In this document: positions 55,006 to 63,591 of the stretch, piece after piece
Position numbering within the stretch: position 1 is the stretch's first letter
Layout of the letters: every line of letters starts with the position of its first letter
Assembly: GCA_903907985.1 (NCBI GenBank)
Contig: CAIVQG010000072.1
Span: 1 to 64,000 of the forward strand
DNA from: an uncultured delta proteobacterium
GTDB taxonomy: Bacteria > Desulfobacterota > Syntrophia > Syntrophales > Smithellaceae
Direction of reading: 5' to 3'
DNA length: 64,000 nt
Notes under the pieces: generated by a model
What the model saw: only the letters and a program-made list of their open reading frames with translations
Told to the model about the DNA's origin: nothing
Databases searched by the model: none
Made by a program: the position numbers and the translations under genes

Positions 55006-55578
55006 TTACTTCAAAAGGCCGACACCCGCAGCATATGCTTTTTCTAATATTTCCCGGTTTCCCCTGGCAGCATCTTCTGCTCTCATCCCACCGGCAACTA
55101 TTCGCTCTTGCACCTTAAAACCGAGAAAAGCAAGTACTCCCTCATGCAGATCAAAGGAAGAAGCGAAAGCGCCTGCATCGGGCTGTCCCTGCGAATAAAC
55201 AGTAACCGTTTTCTTCGCTTTGATTTTGTTCCTGAAGTTTCCCGGTTGCCCGTCTTTGAGATACAGCAAAGCAAACAATCTATCGATAAATATTTTTGTC
55301 TGACCCGTCACCTGAAGCATAAAAACAGGAGTCCCCATAACAACGGCATCAGCAGTGAATACTTCATCATAAAGTTGCGTCATATCGTCTTTCTGGATGC
55401 ACTTTCCATCCGGTTTCTGACAATGGTAACAGGCCTGGCAGCCTCTTATGCTCAGAGCATTCAGATCAAAGATTTTTGTCTCGGCGCCGGCCTCCCCTGC
55501 CCCTCGCAGCACCTCATTAACGATTGTTGTTGTGTTTCCTTTTTTTCTGGGACTTCCTACAAATCCGACAACCTTCAT
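55006..55578 (-). CDS. Iron-sulfur flavoprotein / NADPH-dependent FMN reductase family
   Basis: A 190-residue flavodoxin-like protein: GFVGSPRKKGNTTTIV for FMN phosphate, then Cys47, Cys50, Cys53 and Cys60 in CQACYHCQKPDGKC (CX2CX2CX6C), which binds a 4Fe-4S cluster in the archaeal and clostridial iron-sulfur flavoproteins. VVMGTPVFMLQVTGQ and YSQGQPDAG follow the family pattern. It probably moves single electrons in oxidant or xenobiotic defence. The regulator gene next on this strand lies 99 bp upstream. Confidence 0.87.
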   Translation of the reverse strand: MKVVGFVGSPRKKGNTTTIVNEVLRGAGEAGAETKIFDLNALSIRGCQACYHCQKPDGKCIQKDDMTQLYDEVFTADAVVMGTPVFMLQVTGQTKIFIDRLFALLYLKDGQPGNFRNKIKAKKTVTVYSQGQPDAGAFASSFDLHEGVLAFLGFKVQERIVAGGMRAEDAARGNREILEKAYAAGVGLLK

Positions 55579-55677
55579 ATACGCCTCCCTAAAAATTTAA
55601 TTTAGTTCGCCACCGAACCAATTGAACAAAAATAACGGGGAGAATTAACCTCCCCACACCACGTTCTCATTTAATGA

Positions 55678-56106
55678 TCAGAAGTTCCTGCGCATTTTTT
55701 CCAGCCCCTGCATAAGAATTTCTTTTTCTTCTTCCGTGAAACCTTTATACGCCTTATCGATAAGTTTTTTAGAAATCATATCGAAGTCCTTTTTTACTGC
55801 CTTTCCCTTATCCGTCAATACTACGTAAGTACAGCGACCATCCACACAACAATTGATTTTATTCACATATCCGAGAGATTCCAGTTTGTTGACCAACTCG
55901 GTAACGGTAGACTTGGATTTGCTGATCTTCTTGGCCAGCTCCGTTACCTTAATTTGGCCTCCGCTCTGATAAAGGCAACTGAAGATAGAGCCGTGCGATC
56001 CGACGATACCTTCCATTCCACAGGCCATTAACTCCTCTTCGAGGAACTTGCTGTATCTTTCACGTAAATTTCCAATAAGACCGATAACGGTATTCTTTAA
56101 TATCAT
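55678..56106 (-). CDS. MarR-family transcriptional regulator
   Basis: A 142-residue winged-helix regulator (IKVTELAKKISKSKSTVTEL, then KLESLGYVNKINCCVDGR wing). The Cys pair in the wing could be a redox or metal switch, which is an inference. It heads a minus-strand unit with the flavoprotein and diverges from the FMN-binding protein at 56270. Its promoter spacer is a palindrome, so it is likely autorepressed. Confidence 0.88.
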   Translation of the reverse strand: MILKNTVIGLIGNLRERYSKFLEEELMACGMEGIVGSHGSIFSCLYQSGGQIKVTELAKKISKSKSTVTELVNKLESLGYVNKINCCVDGRCTYVVLTDKGKAVKKDFDMISKKLIDKAYKGFTEEEKEILMQGLEKMRRNF

Positions 56107-56115
56107 CGCGCGGGC

Positions 56116-56144
56116 AATATAGTTCGGCTCCGAACTATTGTCAA
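56116..56144 (-). promoter_or_regulatory. marR promoter with palindromic operator
   Basis: On the minus strand TTGACA (complement of 56139-56144), a 17-base spacer and TATATT (complement of 56116-56121). ATAGTTCGG (56119-56127) and CCGAACTAT (56130-56138) are perfect 9-bp arms filling the spacer. Confidence 0.8.
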
Positions 56145-56176
56145 GATATATTCTTTAGTATTCTATTCTGGAACAT

Positions 56177-56190
56177 TTATGATATCATAA
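56177..56190. promoter_or_regulatory. Palindrome in the marR/FMN-protein intergenic region
   Basis: TTATGATATCATAA is a perfect 14-bp palindrome 80 bp before the ATG at 56270. It differs from the marR operator, so it may bind another regulator or be AT-rich chance. Confidence 0.35.
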
Positions 56191-56269
56191 TTTAAAAGCA
56201 TTTTACCGCAATCCTTTACAATCGGATGAGGAGGCCTTAACTTATGACAACAAATCAAAAGGAGAAAAT

Positions 56270-56662
56270 ATGAAGCTAAACGAATATTTTGATAAAGCTG
56301 ATGGGTTTGGAGTTCTTTCCACCGCCGATAAAAGCGGCAAGGTTGATGCAGCAATATACGGCCGACCGCACTTTATGGACGAAGAAACAGTTGTTTTTAT
56401 TGCTGCCGACAAGCTTACTCACGCCAATCTGCAAGTTAACCCTCATGCCGTCTATATTTTCAAAGAAGCCGGACACTATGAAGGCCGCAGGCTCTATATT
56501 ACGAAGTTGCGCGAAGAAAAAGACAGTCCGTTGATAGAAGAAATCCGGAGAAAAAAATACCCCGAAGTGGCAGGTAAATACAAAACCGAATCCAAGTTTT
56601 TGATTTATTTTAAATTGGACAAGGTCTTGCCGCTTATCGGCGACGGGCAGTCAAAACAATAA
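56270..56662 (+). CDS. Pyridoxamine 5'-phosphate oxidase-like FMN-binding protein
   Basis: A 130-residue split-barrel flavoprotein: FGVLSTADKSGKVDAAIYGRP, DEETVVFIAADKLTHANLQVNP and AVYIFKEAGHYEGRRLYI. Small members reduce or bind flavins and F420 and act in redox defence rather than B6 synthesis. AAGGAG lies upstream at good spacing. It diverges from marR, which suggests control by that regulator. Confidence 0.82.
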   Translation: MKLNEYFDKADGFGVLSTADKSGKVDAAIYGRPHFMDEETVVFIAADKLTHANLQVNPHAVYIFKEAGHYEGRRLYITKLREEKDSPLIEEIRRKKYPEVAGKYKTESKFLIYFKLDKVLPLIGDGQSKQ

Positions 56663-56735
56663 ATATCATTGTTACCTGATATGTTATCATCCATGCTGCC
56701 TTTTTGCACCGGTGGTTTATTATTCCTCAATGCTT

Positions 56736-57143
56736 CTATGATTTATTGGATTGATTGTACTCCATGATCGCCGCAACAACTTTGCGGGGATCAAAATAAA
56801 CTTCATTGCGACGGATCTTCCCGAGATCGTCGAATTGCACCAGTCAAACACCGATGGATTCAATAACCTTTTCACCGACCGGTATCCGGGCCAGCCACTT
56901 GCAGAGAAAACCGCCTTCCATGGGAATCGCCTCAATCTGTGTCCAGACCCAATTGGGATTCTGGCCAAGCAGATTGCGGAAATGCGCAAGAAGCTTATCC
57001 TTGCCTTGTACTCCCTGAGGCACGAGATGATCGGCGTAAAAGGCATCGTCCGAATAAAAACCGGCCAGTTTCTCCGGATCATTGCCGGTCCAGGCAGGCA
57101 ACCAGCTCGAGGTAAACTCTTTTGCCTGTTCCTTTGTTCTCAT
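56736..57143 (-). CDS. SnoaL-like (NTF2-fold) protein, candidate selenoprotein
   Basis: The frame opens at ATG 57143 (AAGGAG 7 bases upstream), reaches TGA at codon 100 (56846-56844) and continues without another stop to TAG at 56738-56736, giving 135 residues, the usual family length. Before the TGA: SSWLPAWTGNDPEKLAGFYS and WARIPVGEKVIESIGV. After it: LVQFDDLGKIRRNEVYFDPR, the conserved last strands of SnoaL proteins. Related proteins often have Cys at this position. A strong hairpin follows the TGA at SECIS distance. Function is unknown; the fold binds small hydrophobic ligands. It lies downstream of the 3-hydroxyacyl-CoA dehydrogenase gene on the same strand. Confidence 0.7.
56805..56835 (-). 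promoter_or_regulatory. Putative SECIS of the SnoaL-like gene
   Basis: On the minus strand ATTCGACGATCT pairs with AGATCCGTCGCAAT (12 bp, two single-base bulges) around loop CGGGA, which has G at position 2. The loop starts 20 bases after the TGA. Confidence 0.6.
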
Positions 57144-57293
57144 ATTTTCGCTCCTTCTTATGTCTTATTTCAAATCTCGCTCTATCGGTTTCAGATTCTG
57201 ATCATCGGATCATCGCTACATTACATCCGGCCACCCGGTGATTTGTTGGAGACAATGGCGGATGGCCGGACGGAATTTTATTTTCTGTAATAT

Positions 57294-58448
57294 TTATACT
57301 TTAATATTTCCCGCTTTCATGGTCTTTGTGGCCACGAATACATCCAGAGGGAATTTTTTGTAAACTTCCTCCAACTTAGTCAGCAACACATTGTAACCGA
57401 TACTCTGGGCCAAAGCAAACGGCCCGAAAGGCGATCCGCCGCCGTTGGCCATCGCCAGATCGATTGCTTTGGGGTCGTCGGCAACACCTTCTTCCAGAAG
57501 TTTGGTTGCTTCATTGACCTGCAAGGAGATTAAATGGTTAACGTCAAATTCTTTGGTGGCTTTGGACAGATCAATACTCGGCCTACCCTTGGACCAGTCA
57601 TAGAACCCTTTCCCTGTTTTTTTGCCCAGATTACCGGATTTCAGATAAGACAAAATTGCGTCGGATGGTTTGTAGTCCTTGGAAAGAACCTGTGAAAAAT
57701 ATTCCATTCCGTGCACAGCGATATCTATACCCACATAGTCTACCAGTTCAAACGGGGGCATGGGCATGACCGGTTTGAGTGCTGCGTCAAATTCTTCCGG
57801 TGTAGGATGTCCCGCTTCCAGGATTTTGGAAACGAGCAGCAGCGTGGGCTCATTGACCCTGTTGTAAATAAAACCGGGGGAATCTTTCTTTACTATTACC
57901 GGCACTTTCTTGATCTTTTTGGCAATATCATACCCTATTTGAATCGATTCATCAGATGTTTTGCCGCCTTTTGTTACTTCGACCAGCTTCATGAGCAGAG
58001 CCGGATTAAAAAAATGATAGCCGATTACTTTTTCCGGACGGCCGGTGGCAGAGGCAATGTCCGTAATGCTGATATTTGATGTATTGGATGCCAGGATGGC
58101 ATGTTTGGGCGCGAATTTGTCCAGATCGGCAAAAACGCTTTTCTTGAGGTCGAGTTTTTCCGGCACGGCTTCAATAACGAAATCAGCATCTTTCACTGCC
58201 GTCTGAAGATCAACCATGGGGATCAGGCGCGCGAGCGCATCTGTATAAGCATCCGGCGTCATCTTGCCTTTTTCCTTGAATTTATCAAAACTTGCTTTAA
58301 TACCGGCCATGCCTTTATCTACATACTTCTGTTCAACATCCCGCAGAACAACCGTGTATCCGCCCATCAGGCAGCAGGCCGCAATCCCGTGCCCCATATC
58401 ACCCGCACCGATCATAGCAATTTTTTTTACATCTTCTGCTCTCATCAT
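57294..58448 (-). CDS. 3-hydroxyacyl-CoA dehydrogenase
   Basis: A 384-residue NAD-dependent enzyme: GAGDMGHGIA near residue 15, ADFVIEAVPEKLDLK, catalytic His in GYHFFNPALLMKLVEV, SPGFIYNR, then two C-terminal HCDH helical domains (GYDWSKGRP-type end of the first). It oxidises 3-hydroxyacyl-CoA to 3-ketoacyl-CoA in fatty acid or aromatic acid degradation, or runs in reverse. There is no enoyl-CoA hydratase fusion. GGAG precedes tandem ATGs. A central metabolic role fits a syntrophic lifestyle. Confidence 0.93.
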   Translation of the reverse strand: MMRAEDVKKIAMIGAGDMGHGIAACCLMGGYTVVLRDVEQKYVDKGMAGIKASFDKFKEKGKMTPDAYTDALARLIPMVDLQTAVKDADFVIEAVPEKLDLKKSVFADLDKFAPKHAILASNTSNISITDIASATGRPEKVIGYHFFNPALLMKLVEVTKGGKTSDESIQIGYDIAKKIKKVPVIVKKDSPGFIYNRVNEPTLLLVSKILEAGHPTPEEFDAALKPVMPMPPFELVDYVGIDIAVHGMEYFSQVLSKDYKPSDAILSYLKSGNLGKKTGKGFYDWSKGRPSIDLSKATKEFDVNHLISLQVNEATKLLEEGVADDPKAIDLAMANGGGSPFGPFALAQSIGYNVLLTKLEEVYKKFPLDVFVATKTMKAGNIKV

Positions 58449-58496
58449 GAATCTCCTTTTTCAGTATATTGTTGAATCTATTTTATATGTGCAGAG

Positions 58497-58535
58497 AAAA
58501 ATTGGGTCCACTACCTCTAATACAACCCAATTTTT
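58497..58535 (-). terminator. Intrinsic terminator between the zinc-ribbon gene and the dehydrogenase gene
   Basis: AAAAATTGGGT (58497-58507) and ACCCAATTTTT (58525-58535) form an 11-bp stem with a 17-base loop. On the minus strand the stem ends in a T run, which suits termination after the 63-residue protein gene. Confidence 0.6.
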
Positions 58536-58707
58536 ATTATAGAGGCAATTCTCTTAACACAAAAGTACCCTTCCGTCTATTGCCTTGCTGGGTATTGTGA
58601 ATCGGATAATGAAGGGCAACAATCCGTGCTAAACTTTTCATCAAACACTTCTATGCTTTCCACAACTCCCGTAAAGAAATAATAGTATAGCGTTCTCCGG
58701 AATATCT

Positions 58708-58899
58708 CTAAGCCTCATGGGCCTTTTTCGCATAAACTCTCTCATACGCCGCGCAGTATGGACAGACGCCATTCTCGATATTCTTGACAAACCAGTAAGC
58801 GATCCCGCGCTGTTTCTTACGGGCATAATTGCATACCGGACATTCGACGCAACGCCGGGCCATTTGTTTATCTTTTTCGGTTACAGAAGTTGATTTCAT
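58708..58899 (-). CDS. Small zinc-ribbon-like protein
   Basis: A 63-residue protein with CVECPVCNYARKKQ (residues 17-30) and CPYC near residue 46, likely a zinc knuckle. GGGGG lies 6 bases before the ATG. It follows the STAS gene by about 37 bp on the same strand. Family not recognised; a nucleic-acid- or protein-binding role is possible. Confidence 0.6.
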   Translation of the reverse strand: MKSTSVTEKDKQMARRCVECPVCNYARKKQRGIAYWFVKNIENGVCPYCAAYERVYAKKAHEA

Positions 58900-58936
58900 C
58901 TACAGCCCCCTTTTATTAATACAACTGCCTCTGCAA

Positions 58937-59491
58937 TTATTTCATATTTCTCCGGCCCTCTTTTCCTTTTTCTTCGTTTATGGTTGGCGATGGATGCGAG
59001 ACGGACGGCACATCATCCCGCAGAGCATCGAGAATGTTTTGAAACGCGGCCCGGTTCTTATCATTCAGATCACAGAGAATACGATGGGAATTATAGAGGG
59101 TTTTGGCCAGTTCGTCTCGATTCTCGTCACAGACGGCAATTCTTTCCATTTCGCAGGCCATTTGAAGATCGCTGTGGATGATGTTGAAAACGGCAGGGAA
59201 CCCGACTCCTTCGAGAATGCGGTCAATATCATCATGGAGGGAAAAGATCGTCGCCTTTCTACCGAAACGGTCATGGATGTAATTGGCGATTCTGGCCAGA
59301 AGGCCGAGACAGGTGCTGTCAATCATCCTGGTTTCCGTCAGATCGATCAGAATATCTTCAAAGTCTCCCCGGGCAAAAAGATGATCGAGGTAATCGTCCA
59401 GAGATGCACCCATCTGATAGCGGACTTTGCCCGTCAGTTTGAGGATAACTACATTGCCTGTCCTGGCGAAACAAACAGTCCCCCGTTCCAT
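58937..59491 (-). CDS. STAS-domain anti-sigma antagonist with C-terminal extension
   Basis: A 184-residue protein with an N-terminal STAS domain (about residues 1-110; acceptor Ser59 in RMIDSTCLGLLARI) and a charged helical extension. Its ATG overlaps the stop of the RsbU-like gene (TAATG), so the phosphatase and its substrate are translationally coupled. No RsbW-type kinase lies next to them; the one at 28360 is the only one in the window. Confidence 0.87.
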   Translation of the reverse strand: MERGTVCFARTGNVVILKLTGKVRYQMGASLDDYLDHLFARGDFEDILIDLTETRMIDSTCLGLLARIANYIHDRFGRKATIFSLHDDIDRILEGVGFPAVFNIIHSDLQMACEMERIAVCDENRDELAKTLYNSHRILCDLNDKNRAAFQNILDALRDDVPSVSHPSPTINEEKGKEGRRNMK

Positions 59492-60675
59492 TATCCGGCC
59501 CTCCTGCTGATGAGAAGTATGGCAATATCATCGGGTGGGCCGACGATATTATCTAGTCCCAGCTTTTCCGCGATCCCCTCAACTGTTGGATTGTCGCTGC
59601 CCGTAAGAAGCCCCGCTAGATATTCTTCCTTCTCCTTCAACGTTTCATGGGGAAGAATTTCCATAATGCCATCGGAAAAGAGAGCCAGATCGAATCGCTC
59701 CGGGAGGGAAATGGTCTCGGCATGGTATTCGGCATAAGGGAAGAGGCCTACCGGAACGTTTTTGCCCGCAATGAATACCGATTGTGTTCCATTCCTGAGA
59801 ATGGGACTCGGCGCCTGGCCACCGTTGGCGTACAGGAGCGTGTTATCCTTTATGGACAGAACGCCATAGAAGATCGTCGCATATTTGCCAATTTTTTCAC
59901 TGAGCAGGGCCCGGTTCAAAATATCGAGCAGGATGGTTGGTTTCAGGATGTCGTATTCCCTTCCCTGGGCAAATCGTCGGAGATAGCGGTTAATATGGCT
60001 GCGCAGAAGAACGGTCACAATCGCCGAAGACACGCCATGGCCGGAAACATCAACCATGTAAAAACCGGTATGTTCGTCGTCAATGATGAAGTAATCGATA
60101 AAATCCCCGCTCAGGTAAAGGGAAGGATAAAGGACGCGGCTGAAGCGATATGGTCCCCGTTCCTGGTGGTTATCGGGAAAGAGATGAAACTGCATTTTCC
60201 GGGCTGCCGATTCGCCTTCTTCAAGTCTCCGGAGACTCTCCGTCAACTGCCGGTTCGCTGTTTCGAGATGCTCGAGGTGTTCCCTGTTTTCCCTCAACAG
60301 ACGGGCGCGTTCCAGAGCTTTTTCGACGGCGTGCTTTATGACCATGATACCTTCAACGGGTTTGGCGATATAATCCCAGGCACCCAATTTGAGGGCCTTG
60401 ATCACATCGTCTATGATACCCGTTCCCGTCACCATGATGATGGGCATTTCAGGATATTCTTCAGTCACTGTCTGCAGGACCTGCATCCCGTCGATCTCCG
60501 GCATGCGTACATCACACAAGACAAGATCGGGATGTTCCCGGCGGCACATGTCAATACCGATACGGCCGTTTCCGGCTTCAATGACATCGTGGCCGATAAT
60601 TTTCAGAAAATCGGACAGAACCGCCCGCACGGAATCATCATCGTCAATGATCAGAATCCTGGCCTTTGTTCCCAT
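59491..60675 (-). CDS. Response regulator with PP2C-type serine phosphatase domain (RsbU-like), second copy
   Basis: A 394-residue protein: receiver with Asp55 in LVLCDVRMPEIDG, a coiled coil (about residues 125-175), then a PP2C/SpoIIE domain with GFYMVDVSGHGVSSAIVTVL and LALFSDGIMEILP. The start is ATG 60675, with GGGAG 5 bases upstream; the frame extends 20 codons further without support. Same architecture as 28794-29927 but a distant sequence, so a separate pathway rather than a recent duplicate. It is coupled to the STAS gene. Confidence 0.9.
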   Translation of the reverse strand: MGTKARILIIDDDDSVRAVLSDFLKIIGHDVIEAGNGRIGIDMCRREHPDLVLCDVRMPEIDGMQVLQTVTEEYPEMPIIMVTGTGIIDDVIKALKLGAWDYIAKPVEGIMVIKHAVEKALERARLLRENREHLEHLETANRQLTESLRRLEEGESAARKMQFHLFPDNHQERGPYRFSRVLYPSLYLSGDFIDYFIIDDEHTGFYMVDVSGHGVSSAIVTVLLRSHINRYLRRFAQGREYDILKPTILLDILNRALLSEKIGKYATIFYGVLSIKDNTLLYANGGQAPSPILRNGTQSVFIAGKNVPVGLFPYAEYHAETISLPERFDLALFSDGIMEILPHETLKEKEEYLAGLLTGSDNPTVEGIAEKLGLDNIVGPPDDIAILLISRRAG

Positions 60676-61065
60676 AGGATCTCCCTGATGATCCCCTGAA
60701 GAGCCAATGTGCGGGCAATTCACCTTCCCGCACATCCGTAAGCATTTCCCTGTATACAGCCGCCGATCCTATTCATCCCCGCCAATAGGACTGCGAGCTT
60801 TATTATACACCTTTTTTTAAAAAAAATGCTGCAATATTTCCGGAGAATTTCTTCCAATTTACTGGATAAGAACTTCCTTTGTGTGATAAAAAAACATAGC
60901 AATATCGGCCTTGTGCAATAGCGACCAGTCCGGCATGACCAAACAAACGTGAAATGTTTAGTAACATCAACTATATCCGTGTTAGACCATCCGCTCGCAG
61001 AAAATTTTCATTAAATCTGCACCTGCTAAACTTCTTCCCAAAAGCTTCTTCATGAACCAAGCGGA
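60676..61065. other. Intergenic region, no feature recognised
   Basis: About 390 bp between the second rsbU-like gene and the end of the acyl-CoA dehydrogenase gene. It is AT-rich around 60800-60840 and open frames there lack ribosome sites. No convincing promoter, terminator or RNA gene was seen. Confidence 0.5.
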
Positions 61066-62193
61066 TCAGGCCAAAAGCGCCGCACCGATCCTCTCCTGCC
61101 GCGTCAGCAGCCGCCGCTGGCTGAGAGAACAAAGGGCTGCAAGATCGGTCTGCAATCGCTCCTGCTCCGGATCGGGATCAATTCTTAAGCGTGCCAGGAT
61201 CGCCCTCAAGCGTTCCGGAAGCGTAGCGGTGAGGTGCATCCAGGGAATAAGTATCGACAGAGAGACCGGCGCCTCCGGGCACTCCAGATCATCAGCTGCC
61301 TTCCCCGCCAGGACCTGCAACATCTCGATCAAGGCATGCACATCTCCCAGCTCTTTTTGCAACGGGCGGTCCGCCACAGCCCCATGACGGCGGAGCGCCT
61401 CAATAGTAAGCACCTCCAGCCGGGCCAGCGCCCCTAAGATCGGTCCCGTCATCATCAGATCTTCATAACTGCTGAATGGGATCACCATCGTCTCGTAGGC
61501 ATTCCCTTCCTCGCCCAGAATAGCCGTTACCGGGAGGGAACAATCGGCAAGCACTATGCCGCCATGGGGCGACGGCTTGAGAAATGGCAAGGGCGAAGCT
61601 GCTGCCATGGCCAGCCCAGCAGTTTCCCGTGGCACTAGAAAGGCAGTGAATCGCTTTTTCCCCATTACTTCGGATGTAACAGCAATGACAATGTAGAGAT
61701 CGGCGATGGGTCCGTTCGTCAGATAGGCCTTTTCGCCGTTTAGGAGAAAGCGGGTACCGTCGCGTTGTGCTTTTGCGGCCAAGTGTTTGGGATGAGCCCC
61801 ATGGCCGGACTCCGAGACGGCAAAGGAAACAGTCAGATTTCCCCGGGCCATCTCCGGGAGAAGACGCTGCCGCTGTTCCTCATCGCCAAATCCGGAAATG
61901 AGAAAACGGGCCTCGACCTGTTGAACCAGCCAGGAGAGCGCCAGGCCAAGGTTATGGCCTTCGGCAACGAGTGCTTCACCGGCCACGATCAGGTCTCGCC
62001 AGTTCCCGCCGCATCCGCCGTAAGTTTCCGGAATGCCCACCTGGAAAAGGCCCCGATCCCCCATCCGCCGCCAGAGATCGAGGGGGAAAGATTCTGTGCA
62101 GCCAAGATCATCACGGCGGGCAATATTTTCTCCTGCAAACAACACAAAGCGGTCCCGCAGGAGTCGATTTTCTAAATCCCTATGCTCGGTCAT
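61066..62193 (-). CDS. Acyl-CoA dehydrogenase family protein
   Basis: A 375-residue protein with ACAD features: GIPETYGGCGGNWRD, SFAVSESGHGAHP, GEKAYLTNGPIADLY and a C-terminal helical domain. The MCAD-type catalytic Glu near the C-terminus is absent, but FSSYEDLMMTGPILG places a Glu where isovaleryl-type enzymes have theirs. It starts one base after the stop of the VWA gene, in an operon behind a MoxR ATPase. The coupling to MoxR/VWA suggests its activity or cofactor needs a chaperone. Substrate unknown. Confidence 0.85.
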   Translation of the reverse strand: MTEHRDLENRLLRDRFVLFAGENIARRDDLGCTESFPLDLWRRMGDRGLFQVGIPETYGGCGGNWRDLIVAGEALVAEGHNLGLALSWLVQQVEARFLISGFGDEEQRQRLLPEMARGNLTVSFAVSESGHGAHPKHLAAKAQRDGTRFLLNGEKAYLTNGPIADLYIVIAVTSEVMGKKRFTAFLVPRETAGLAMAAASPLPFLKPSPHGGIVLADCSLPVTAILGEEGNAYETMVIPFSSYEDLMMTGPILGALARLEVLTIEALRRHGAVADRPLQKELGDVHALIEMLQVLAGKAADDLECPEAPVSLSILIPWMHLTATLPERLRAILARLRIDPDPEQERLQTDLAALCSLSQRRLLTRQERIGAALLA

Positions 62194-62194
62194 A

Positions 62195-63580
62195 TTACAT
62201 CACCAATTCCTCGATGAAACTTATCAACTGGTTCAGATTCCTGCAAGGACGTACTTCATGACAATAGTGACTATATGTGAAAATCTCACTGTCCGCCGTG
62301 CCCCATATTGCTTCCGGCTCGGGATTGAGCCAGATCAACCGGCGACAGCGATCCCGCATTTCCCCCAGAATCGAATCCTCCGGATTAAGGTAATTGGAGC
62401 GCGCGTCACCGACAATAATCAGCGTCGTCTTCTTCGTCAGTATCTCCATGGAGTTCCGCTTGAAATGTCGGAAGGTCTCACCGTAGTCCGTCGTACCATC
62501 ATAATTGACATCCGCTTTCTTAAGAACAATCTCGATGGCCTCGTTGATATCGTTTTCCTCAAATGTTTCAGTTACCTCCGTCAGACGGTCGACAAAAACG
62601 AAACTGTTCACCCGGTCGAAGCAATCCTGCAGGGAATACAAGAGATTCAGCATGAAATGCGCGGCCGACCATACAGAGCCGGAAACATCGCAAAGGGTAA
62701 CAATCCGGCTCTTCCGGAGCGCCTTGCGCCGGTATTTCAATTCGAGGGGAACGCCGTTGTAGCGTGCCGCGGCCCGGAGCGTCTTCTTGACATCCAGATT
62801 TCCCCGGTTCCGGACGGCAAAGCGGCGGCTGCTGATGTTCTGGAGTTTGCGCACCAAAACACCGATGGCCTCGCGCATCTCCAAAGTCTCCTTGGCCGTG
62901 AAGGACGAAAATGGCTTCTCGCCCAGTTGTTTGAGTCTTTCTCCCGCCTCGTCGCTTTTTCTTAAGCCCTGCTGATCTGAGAGCGGCTCGAACATCAGCA
63001 ACTGCTGTGCCCGGGCGAGGCGTTCCTCAAAATGCCTGGCCAGCAAAAGCCGGCTCGGGGCATCAATCCCCTTGGAATTCTCTTTGATGAGCGCTTGGGC
63101 AGCGGAACCAGCGCGCACAATCTGCATCAGAATTTTCAGGCGGTTTCCCAACGGAGTCAGGTTGAACCTAACGGCCTGGGGTGAATCGTCGGACTCTGTC
63201 CGGATGCGATGCAACTCCTTCAGCAGAGAATGGGGGTCCCCCACCAGGAAATCTATAATGGCCTGATAATCGGCATCCGTAGGAGAATCCTGCTTGAGGA
63301 GGTTGGTCACTTGCCGAATCTGCTCCCCGATCTGCCCGGCCTGATCCATGTCGGCGGCATCGAGCCTCAGTTCGTGGAAGAAAAGGTGATAGAGGTGGTT
63401 AAAGTGATTAAGTTCCCGTATGCTCTTCGCGAAGTTCGCCCGCAGGGCCGCCCGGAATTCCGGTTCGCAGGTGCAATCGATCCGCTCCAGGTGACGTAGG
63501 CAGTCCAGGACCTCGGAAGTCGAGATCCTCATGCCCGACGCGCGGCATGAGGAAATAAATTTCAGTACAAGATTAACCAT
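62195..63580 (-). CDS. VWA-domain CoxE-like protein
   Basis: A 461-residue protein. A helical N-terminal region precedes a von Willebrand A domain with MIDAS motif VTLCDVSGSVWSAAHF, TTDYGETFRHF and IIVGDARSNYLNPEDS. CoxE-like proteins act with MoxR-type AAA ATPases to mature or remodel enzyme complexes. It starts 11 bp after the MoxR stop on the same strand and is followed at one base by an acyl-CoA dehydrogenase. Confidence 0.88.
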   Translation of the reverse strand: MVNLVLKFISSCRASGMRISTSEVLDCLRHLERIDCTCEPEFRAALRANFAKSIRELNHFNHLYHLFFHELRLDAADMDQAGQIGEQIRQVTNLLKQDSPTDADYQAIIDFLVGDPHSLLKELHRIRTESDDSPQAVRFNLTPLGNRLKILMQIVRAGSAAQALIKENSKGIDAPSRLLLARHFEERLARAQQLLMFEPLSDQQGLRKSDEAGERLKQLGEKPFSSFTAKETLEMREAIGVLVRKLQNISSRRFAVRNRGNLDVKKTLRAAARYNGVPLELKYRRKALRKSRIVTLCDVSGSVWSAAHFMLNLLYSLQDCFDRVNSFVFVDRLTEVTETFEENDINEAIEIVLKKADVNYDGTTDYGETFRHFKRNSMEILTKKTTLIIVGDARSNYLNPEDSILGEMRDRCRRLIWLNPEPEAIWGTADSEIFTYSHYCHEVRPCRNLNQLISFIEELVM

Positions 63581-63591
63581 AATGGACAGCT

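Noticed and set aside
56720..57082. A 120-codon minus-strand frame overlapping the SnoaL-like gene
   Set aside because: It lies in another frame, lacks a ribosome site, and its sequence resembles no family, while the overlapping frame shows a clear fold signature on both sides of the TGA.
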